Below are positions 8,201-12,744 of a stretch of DNA of 12,744 nt, one piece after another. The stretch's first letter is position 1. Every line of letters begins with the position of its first letter. A program made the translations under genes and the position numbers. The notes under the pieces are model-generated. The model did not search any database, was not told where the DNA came from, and worked only from the letters and a program-made list of their open reading frames with translations. The stretch is from an uncultured Cellvibrio sp. (GTDB lineage: Bacteria; Pseudomonadota; Gammaproteobacteria; Pseudomonadales; Cellvibrionaceae), in contig CAMLRJ010000046.1 of assembly GCA_946482345.1 (NCBI GenBank), positions 1-12,744 on the forward strand. The letters run 5' to 3'.

Positions 8201-9407
8201 CGAATACGGGCCTGCCGGACAGCTGCTGGCGGTACATTCGAATAAAGGAACTACGCGATATCATTACGATGCGGAAGGCAATCTCATTCGCAAAATTGAA
8301 CCCAATAATCAGGTTTGGAGTTACGAATGGAATGGTGCGGGCCATATGGCAAAAGTTGTCAGGCCTGATGGAAAAGAAGTAATTTTTCAATACGATCCTT
8401 TAGGTAGACGCATTCGAAAATCATTCGATAACAAAACAACCTGTTGGGTATGGGACGGCAATAATCCATTACATGAATGGGTTGAATATAAAACACAAAT
8501 TACGACTGCAGATCAATCGTTCGCATCATTGCAACATCAAGCAAAAGAAATTGCCATCAATCAGCGCCTTGCGTTACTGCAACAAATTGAATCACAAGGG
8601 CCACCAAAAGAATTTAATCAAGGCACAAAACAATTACCTGTCACCTGGTTATTTGAACCTGACTCTTTCGCGCCTATGGCAAAACTCGTGGGCGACGAAC
8701 ACTTCTCGATTATTACGGATCATCTTGGTACGCCGAATATTGTATTCGACAAAAATGGCAATCAGGTTTGGTCAAGCGACATCAGCGTGTGGGGCGAACT
8801 ACGCAATTTGAAAGGCGCCCGTGATTTTTGTCCGTTCCGTTTTCCAGGACAGTACGAAGACATAGAAACCGGATTGTATTACAACCGATTCCGTTACTAT
8901 GATGCCGATGCAGGGCAATACGTCAGTCAAGATCCTATTGGCCTACACGGTGGGAATCCAACAATCTATGGCTATGTATTTAACTCCAGTATAGAAATAG
9001 ACCCGCTTGGATTAGACTGCAAACAAAAAAGAATCGGGGACTGGGGAGAAAAGTGGGCGAAGGAACAACTCGAGAATTCCGGCAAGTACAAAAAAGTTAT
9101 TTCTGTTCAAAACGGTTCAAATCATGGAGTCGATCTTGTAGGTATTCGTAAAGACGGAAAATTTGATTTCTTTGAAATCAAAACAAATACTACAGGAACA
9201 GTAAGTCCGATTTCTGACAGACAAAAAAATGCAACCGAGTTTATTCAAGATATCTTGGGCCCGGATAAAGCACAAAAAGGTGGTTGGGGTGTAACCCCGG
9301 CAGAAGCAATAAAGATGGCTGATCCCGCCAATATGGGAGATACCAGAATTGTTGATATTTTTATTAAGAATGGCAAATTGGATAAAGTGTTGACATCAGT
9401 ATGGTAG
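5208..9407 (+). CDS. rhs: PAAR-Rhs T6SS effector with a C-terminal PD-(D/E)XK nuclease toxin
   Basis: This 1399-aa polymorphic toxin has, in order: a PAAR-like spike tip (about 8-120, with PIPHPH and GSTTVLADGGP); a basic linker and hydrophobic helical segment (about 118-175, with IPLGMPVMVGGPPT), probably for delivery through the target membrane; and a DUF6531-type start of the shell (about 222-300, with PVDVATGKMF). Many YD repeats (about 340-1160) and the conserved Rhs core end (about 1170-1246) follow. Self-cleavage is indicated by DPIGL (1242-1246), exactly 18 residues, then DPLGL (1265-1269). The variable tip (1270-1399, 130 aa) contains GDWGEKW with E1281, GVDLVG with D1309 and FFEIK with E1323 and K1325. 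This is the E-D-ExK pattern of PD-(D/E)XK nucleases, so it is most likely a cytoplasmic DNase, resembling the PoNe and Tox-REase groups in layout. GAGG (5197-5200) precedes ATG 5208. It overlaps the next gene by 7 nt. The shell should enclose the toxin until delivery. Confidence 0.95.
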   Translation: MLISKHFDPVIGIDIHILVIPPAGPVPIPHPHISLVFDVIDYVPVLGSTVKVGGLPRSTAGTAGKPIPHIPMGGPFSKPPMNEDEIFMGSTTVLADGGPLSFTALPSLSCHDIGLIAPPRKKKPKKSFGMLLPTSMVMSIPLGMPVMVGGPPTIDMMALAMTAGFAALGKAFKKLRKMQKKSKRFKKMSDAIHSRAKKAMDKLGVPPNIRNKVHKGICTVTGHPVDVATGKMFTDHVDFSLPGPLPLVWERTWYSTSVYDGPLGHGWHHSYDLKLCEMDNAVGIRLADGRSVAFPALDINETSFNRQERMTLFRDEEGYALDTSDKKRYRFSPFNGDKENQLLTSLSQTTNGAAIRFFYNEKGQLHHIIDSGNRPIRITYTEEERIHQIYLPEPQPNITRDHTNPTFFCAIEHHYRNGMLVRVDDALQQPLHYHYDNKLLIKETFRSGLSFYFEYDKRDHHARCLRTWGDEGIYYRDIRYDTENNITWVKNSLGHVTTYYHNGVLPHKVINPLGHESHTEYNEYSDIICETNELGYKNQFVFDERGNKTKLVSADGSSISLAYDEKDNVIEVTDKLGNPWRYLYNEHGELISKTDPLNYRIIYHHQEGLLRTITDSAGTVVQLSYDQNANLVTIADGKSDQLVHQYDALGNLLGIRDSRNNIRRFYYDKLKRVIGIDEADGNRRSFRYDAGDNIIYAKDQQYEVVMEYVGMGRLALRTQAGTTIRFEYNREEQITSIINEHGRVYQYEWDANEELIRESGFDGLIREFIKDAAGRTVGINRPDSRYTLFHYDNLDRLIQARHSDGALTTFKYRKDDELIEASNNAITLRWELDAVGQILKEFQGENWVASEYDARGLRTRITSSLGLDQTITRNIQGDAIKISTANNQFEALFERDQQGLEIQRSLPGGIRSKWTRDKLGRPIKHEIFSGKNSHSSKTYLWGLNNRLLKLIDSFNRETVFQHDVSGNLISARYSDNNFELRMPDAVGNLFKSIPCNDREYGPAGQLLAVHSNKGTTRYHYDAEGNLIRKIEPNNQVWSYEWNGAGHMAKVVRPDGKEVIFQYDPLGRRIRKSFDNKTTCWVWDGNNPLHEWVEYKTQITTADQSFASLQHQAKEIAINQRLALLQQIESQGPPKEFNQGTKQLPVTWLFEPDSFAPMAKLVGDEHFSIITDHLGTPNIVFDKNGNQVWSSDISVWGELRNLKGARDFCPFRFPGQYEDIETGLYYNRFRYYDADAGQYVSQDPIGLHGGNPTIYGYVFNSSIEIDPLGLDCKQKRIGDWGEKWAKEQLENSGKYKKVISVQNGSNHGVDLVGIRKDGKFDFFEIKTNTTGTVSPISDRQKNATEFIQDILGPDKAQKGGWGVTPAEAIKMADPANMGDTRIVDIFIKNGKLDKVLTSVW
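9015..9404 (+). other. Toxin tip region of the Rhs protein (nuclease domain)
   Basis: These are codons 1270-1399, directly after the DPLGL cleavage motif. The tip looks A+T richer than the shell: a sample 60-nt row here has 22 G/C against 33 in one row of the shell at 7921. Such a switch is the usual sign of exchangeable Rhs tips. After the nuclease core there is a second half with WGVTPAEAIKMADP and a final strand-rich DTRIVDIFIKNGKLDKVLTS, whose role I cannot assign. Confidence 0.8.
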
Positions 9408-10336
9408 CAAACATCAAAATAATGCCTGTAAAAAAATTATTGGCAGAAGAAGAAAAATTTTTAAATGATCTGACTAAAAATCAGGAGCTGATTGAATTTC
9501 ATAACCATGCAAAATCAGAAATAGATCACTTTATTAAAAGTGGAACAAAAGTTTTTCAGCGAAAGGAAATTATTTTTGGAGAGGAAGAGCTGGTAAAGGT
9601 TTCCATAGTGCAATCTCTGGCCAGTTTCGCTGCGCCTGAAATCAGTAAAACTATTCTGGCGTTTAATTCGAATCCGTTTGCTGACACTTTTGCAAAATTA
9701 GCGAATGCCTATCTTTTAGACTTGCTGACATTTGTTGCCGCGTCTGAAAATTTTGAAGCATCGCCTGTGTCATATGTAGAGTCAGATATTGGCCTGCTCT
9801 ATATTTTTACCATCACTTTATTTCCAGAATTAATAGACCAGACAGAAGCCATTTTTCTAAAAGGATTGGACTATAAACAAAAAATCCGGGGCAATAACAT
9901 CAGGCCTATGAAAGGCTCTTATGGAAGGGATTGTATTCTGTATTTGGCATATTGGCTGGCAAGAGAACATAAAAGAGAAGAGTGCGTAATCAATCAACTG
10001 TTAAGCTATTGCGCTCCCACTATTGAACCTTGTTATATCGAAGCTATTGAAAACGTTTTTTCCAATAATGAAGCTGATGTGCAAACAGCCGTTGATGCGC
10101 TTGCGGAATACCACATAAAAAATAGCAACACAGCCGACTTAACCTATCCATTTCATCGAAATCTGTGGATTTATTTTCCCATCGAAATTTTAAGCTTGTT
10201 AAAAATCAGAGCGCAGAAGAATTTTAAGAATGATTTTTTATCTCATGCTTTAATCAATATATTTCTGCCTTTTATCAGCACAAAGGTGAATATAGAATTC
10301 GATACGGATTTGTTAAAAAATCGATTTTTTAATTGA
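9401..10336 (+). CDS. Candidate immunity protein for the Rhs nuclease tip (311 aa, 3' end possibly frameshifted)
   Basis: The start ATG 9401 overlaps the rhs stop by 7 nt (ATGGTAG). There is no Shine-Dalgarno, so expression probably depends on coupling to rhs. This is the position of the cognate immunity gene in polymorphic toxin loci. The product is helical, with no signal peptide or clear membrane span, as expected for protection against a cytoplasmic nuclease. Segments such as GSYGRDCILYLAYWLA and YPFHRNLWIYFPIEILSLL recall helical immunity families such as Imm49 or the DUF1911-type PoNi proteins, but I cannot assign one. The gene is A+T rich like the toxin tip, so they were probably acquired as a unit. 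The frame ends oddly, in NRFFN at 10334-10336, inside an A6/T6 palindrome. Removing one A from the run at 10315-10320 would replace those five residues with a longer, natural-looking tail ending at 10400. The immunity role is inferred from position. An alternative start is ATG 9422. Confidence 0.75.
   Translation: MVANIKIMPVKKLLAEEEKFLNDLTKNQELIEFHNHAKSEIDHFIKSGTKVFQRKEIIFGEEELVKVSIVQSLASFAAPEISKTILAFNSNPFADTFAKLANAYLLDLLTFVAASENFEASPVSYVESDIGLLYIFTITLFPELIDQTEAIFLKGLDYKQKIRGNNIRPMKGSYGRDCILYLAYWLAREHKREECVINQLLSYCAPTIEPCYIEAIENVFSNNEADVQTAVDALAEYHIKNSNTADLTYPFHRNLWIYFPIEILSLLKIRAQKNFKNDFLSHALINIFLPFISTKVNIEFDTDLLKNRFFN
10313..10332. repeat. Perfect 20-bp A/T palindrome across the end of the immunity gene
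   Basis: TTAAAAAATCGATTTTTTAA is its own reverse complement. It contains an A6 run (10315-10320), a central ATCGAT and a T6 run (10325-10330). In RNA it could form a weak A-U stem; in DNA it is a bendable or slippage-prone tract. It lies four nucleotides before the end of the annotated reading frame. Confidence 0.9.
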
Positions 10337-10400
10337 GCAGGCATTTGGACTTGCTGCAGGCTTTCCCGATACTGAATGGCAAGCCTGTAAGCCACATTAA
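10320..10400 (+). pseudogene. Likely displaced C-terminal tail of the immunity gene
   Basis: In the frame one base downstream of the immunity gene there is an open stretch from just after TAA 10314-10316 to TAA 10398-10400. With one A removed from the A6 run, the immunity frame would read DLLKIDFLIEQ and go on to AFGLAAGFPDTEWQACKPH, 26 residues after the lysine. This looks like a real helical tail with a proper end rather than random translation. It could reflect a sequencing or assembly error in the homopolymer, a true inactivating mutation, or transcript slippage. Chance cannot be excluded, since a 27-codon open stretch is not rare. Confidence 0.4.
10357..10387. terminator. Hairpin after the immunity gene (weak terminator candidate)
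   Basis: CAGGCTT (10357-10363) pairs with AAGCCTG (10381-10387) across a 17-nt loop. No T run follows, so termination would have to be weak or Rho-assisted. Confidence 0.25.
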
Positions 10401-10418
10401 AAGCCGGTTACACCCGGT

Positions 10419-10440
10419 GGCGGATAAAACACTTTCCGCC
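10419..10440 (+). terminator. GC-rich hairpin between the T6SS operon and the GGDEF gene
   Basis: GGCGGA (10419-10424) pairs with TCCGCC (10435-10440) around a 10-nt A/T-rich loop, followed by GGTTATTG. It is the most G+C-rich stem between the operons and the likeliest place for the T6SS operon transcript to end, but it lacks a clear U tract. Confidence 0.35.
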
Positions 10441-10471
10441 GGTTATTGAAAGAGCGACAGGTATTGTTCTT

Positions 10472-10480
10472 TGCTATAGT
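10472..10480 (+). promoter_or_regulatory. Extended -10 promoter for the GGDEF gene
   Basis: TGCTATAGT carries the TGn extension followed by TATAGT (10475-10480), one mismatch from TATAAT. It lies about 38 nt before ATG 10518, leaving room for a short leader. No well-spaced -35 box is present (TTGAAA at 10446 is 23 nt away), which is compatible with an extended -10 promoter. Confidence 0.45.
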
Positions 10481-10517
10481 GAGGTATTCGGTTCCTATTT
10501 CTTTTCACTGGATTGTT

Positions 10518-12744
10518 ATGCCTGCAGCAATGCCACTTTTACTTCGTCGCCCCGGGGTGCCGGCATTGGTGGTATTGGTTATTTGCCTGACGATTTCTGC
10601 CTGGGTGATCTGGATACTGGAAGGGAATTTGCGTGCGGCCAAACGTGCCGATATGGAAAATATTGCAACCAATCACGCGTTTTTAATTCGCGATAGTTTG
10701 GATCAGGCACTAACGCTCAACTATTCATTCGCTGCCATGGTTCGTTTGGGCAAAGGCTCAACAAAACGCTTTGATGACGCAGCAAAAGAACTTCTACCTT
10801 ACTTTGACAGTGTTTCCCACATCAGCCTTTCACCCAACGGCATAATCACCCAGGTATACCCGCTACAAGGCAATGAAAAGTCGGTGGGCTTTAACCAGCT
10901 GGAAGATTCTGCACAAAACAAAGAAGCCATACGCGCACGTGATACCCGCAAATTGACTCTGGCAAGCCCGGTTAATCTGGTGCAAGGCGGTTTGGGTGCT
11001 GTAGCGCGTTTACCGGTATTTCTTGAAAACGAATCCGGCGAATATTTTTGGGGCTTTACCAATGTGATTATTCGCATCAATCGATTGTTGGAAAACGCCA
11101 ATATGCACCAACTTAAATCGGATGCCATAGCTTATCAATTATCCAGTATCGATTTGCAAACCGGACAGCAACAAGTGATTGCCATTAACGCGCAGGAATA
11201 TCTGATAGATCCGGTTGAAAAAACATTTGATGTTCCTAATGGCAAATGGGTATTGAGCATAGCGCCACAAGCAGGCTGGATTGATTACTGGCAAGTTACC
11301 AGTGGAATTTTGATTGCATTGGTGTTGAGCATGTTGTTGTCCTATCAAACTTATTTAATGATAAGACTGCAGCGACGTAAATTAAATTTACAGGAAGCGG
11401 TTGCCAATCAAACACGCGAAGTAATGGATGCACGAATTCAATTACAAGCAACGCTCGATGCCATTCCCGATTTATTATTTGATGTTGATTTAACGGGAAT
11501 CATTCATGGTTATCACACCAATCGACTTGAATTGTTGACTGTGCAGCCCAATGAATTTTTGGGCAGAAATTTCCGCGAATTTTTACCGCCCCATGCGGTG
11601 GATGTGGTGGACAAAGCATTGCATGAAGCATTACAAAATGGTATTTCATCAGGAAAGTATTACAGCTTGAAATTGCCGCGCGGCATGGCAACATTTGAAT
11701 TATCCATTTCACGCAAAACAACTGAGTCAGCATCAGGGCCGCGTTTTGTGGTGTTAGCTCGCGATATTACCGAGCGCCGAATGGCAGAAGAAGAATTGCG
11801 TGTGGCAGCGACAGCATTTGAAGCACGCGAAGGCATGATGATTACCGATCCTGATGGAACCATTTTGCGCATCAACAATGCTTTCACGGAAGTAACGGGT
11901 TATGACGCAGAAGATGTGATTGGAAAAAATCCAAGAATATTATCCTCCGGTCGCCATGATAAAAATTTTTATGCGCAAATATGGGAATCGATTATCCAAA
12001 CGGGAAGTTGGCGTGGTGAAATCTGGAATCGCCGCAAAAGTGGTGAAGTCTTTCCTGAGTGGTTGACCATTACCGCTGTAAAAAATGAACTGAATATTAC
12101 GACTCATTATGTGTCCACATTAACAGACATCAGTGAACTGAAACAAAATGAAGAGCGCATACACAATCTGGCGTTTTTTGATCCGCTGACACATTTGCCC
12201 AATCGCCGTTTATTACAGGATCGTTTGGAACACGCTATAACCACCAGCTTGCGCCAACACACCAAAGGCGCTTTGTTATTTATCGATCTTGACGATTTTA
12301 AAACACTCAATGATAACCGCGGCCATCATGTGGGTGATTTATTATTAGTTGCCGTTGCAGAACGTTTGTGCGATTCAGTGCGCGAACAAGATACAGTTGC
12401 AAGATTGGGCGGCGATGAATTTGTGGTCGTGCTTGAAGGTTTAAGTGAATCGCGTGAAGAGGCGGCCACACAAACCCAGCAAGTCGCTGAAAAAATCATG
12501 GCGCAATTGAATGCAGAATATGAAATAGAAAATCAGGGATATTTTAATACGCCCAGTATCGGCATTTGTTTATTTGGCGACACCACTGTACCTATCGACG
12601 AACTTCTCAAACAAGCAGATCAGGCCATGTATCACGCCAAAGCGACAGGCCGTAATACCTTTCGCTTTTTTGATCCGGAAATGCAATCCACAGCTGCACA
12701 GCGATTCAGTTTGCAACATGAAATGCGCGATGCATTACAACAAA
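10518..12744 (+). CDS. Membrane sensor CHASE-PAS-PAS-GGDEF protein, diguanylate cyclase (3' truncated, probably GGDEF-EAL)
   Basis: The frame is open to the end of the window (742 codons). Order: membrane helix (14-34); a periplasmic CHASE-type sensor (about 60-215, with ISLSPNGIITQVYPLQGNE and GAVARLPVF); second membrane helix (about 260-282); PAS 1 (about 312-420); PAS 2 (about 425-545, with ITDPDGTILRINNAF and EVTGYDAEDVIGKNP); and GGDEF (about 548-715). The active site is an intact GGDEF at 631-635, preceded by an RxxD inhibitory site (R622-D625) exactly five residues upstream. It should therefore make c-di-GMP from two GTP with product feedback. The last residues (RFFDPEMQSTAAQRFSLQHEMRDAL) are the usual linker into an EAL phosphodiesterase domain, so the full protein is probably bifunctional. 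ATG 10518 has only a weak ribosome binding site (TGGA). A promoter and hairpin separate it from the T6SS operon, so it appears to be an independent housekeeping-type gene flanking the island. Confidence 0.92.
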   Translation, partial: MPAAMPLLLRRPGVPALVVLVICLTISAWVIWILEGNLRAAKRADMENIATNHAFLIRDSLDQALTLNYSFAAMVRLGKGSTKRFDDAAKELLPYFDSVSHISLSPNGIITQVYPLQGNEKSVGFNQLEDSAQNKEAIRARDTRKLTLASPVNLVQGGLGAVARLPVFLENESGEYFWGFTNVIIRINRLLENANMHQLKSDAIAYQLSSIDLQTGQQQVIAINAQEYLIDPVEKTFDVPNGKWVLSIAPQAGWIDYWQVTSGILIALVLSMLLSYQTYLMIRLQRRKLNLQEAVANQTREVMDARIQLQATLDAIPDLLFDVDLTGIIHGYHTNRLELLTVQPNEFLGRNFREFLPPHAVDVVDKALHEALQNGISSGKYYSLKLPRGMATFELSISRKTTESASGPRFVVLARDITERRMAEEELRVAATAFEAREGMMITDPDGTILRINNAFTEVTGYDAEDVIGKNPRILSSGRHDKNFYAQIWESIIQTGSWRGEIWNRRKSGEVFPEWLTITAVKNELNITTHYVSTLTDISELKQNEERIHNLAFFDPLTHLPNRRLLQDRLEHAITTSLRQHTKGALLFIDLDDFKTLNDNRGHHVGDLLLVAVAERLCDSVREQDTVARLGGDEFVVVLEGLSESREEAATQTQQVAEKIMAQLNAEYEIENQGYFNTPSIGICLFGDTTVPIDELLKQADQAMYHAKATGRNTFRFFDPEMQSTAAQRFSLQHEMRDALQQ

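Noticed and set aside
10799..11128. Open frame of about 109 codons on the minus strand opposite the CHASE region
   Set aside because: The plus strand encodes a well-supported sensor domain here, and the antisense product has no family features.

Overview
The window looks like an accessory island of a Gram-negative, probably gammaproteobacterial, chromosome. The evidence is a type VI secretion (T6SS) VgrG spike, a PAAR-Rhs effector, a REP-type palindromic repeat pair, and a membrane c-di-GMP signalling protein. Base composition is moderate and A+T leaning. I cannot name the species. All convincing genes read on the + strand.

Layout. (1) Positions 2-1000 are the 3' end of a large gene cut by the window edge. 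Its last third is a PD-(D/E)XK nuclease-like domain of a type found at the end of large, probably defence-related proteins. (2) Positions 1075-1359 encode a 94-aa protein of unknown function. (3) Positions 1360-1726 are non-coding and carry a clear REPIN, two inverted 31-nt REP units each starting GTAG, followed by a small hairpin and the leader of the next operon. (4) Positions 1727-10336 form a compact four-gene T6SS effector operon: vgrG, an alpha/beta plus TPR-like protein, a 1399-aa PAAR-Rhs effector with a nuclease tip, and a candidate immunity gene. The junctions are a 23-nt gap, a 7-nt overlap and another 7-nt overlap, so translation is probably coupled. (5) Positions 10337-10517 hold a possible displaced C-terminus of the immunity protein, hairpins and an extended -10 promoter. 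(6) Positions 10518-12744 are the 5' part of a CHASE-PAS-PAS-GGDEF gene that runs off the window.

How the genes work together. VgrG forms the spike at the tip of the T6SS tube. The PAAR-like N-terminus of Rhs should cap that spike, and the TPR-like protein between them is placed where effector loading adaptors or chaperones are usually encoded. The Rhs shell should enclose the 130-aa tip and release it by self-cleavage at the motif DPIGL-(18 residues)-DPLGL, which is intact here. The tip carries E1281, D1309, E1323 and K1325 in a PD-(D/E)XK arrangement, so the payload is most likely a DNase. The overlapping downstream gene should protect the producer and its sisters.

The most interesting points are the unrecognised tip/immunity pair, a likely frameshift in an A6 run at the end of the immunity gene that would restore a 27-codon tail, the unassigned TPR-like adaptor, and the truncated nuclease gene next to the REPIN.
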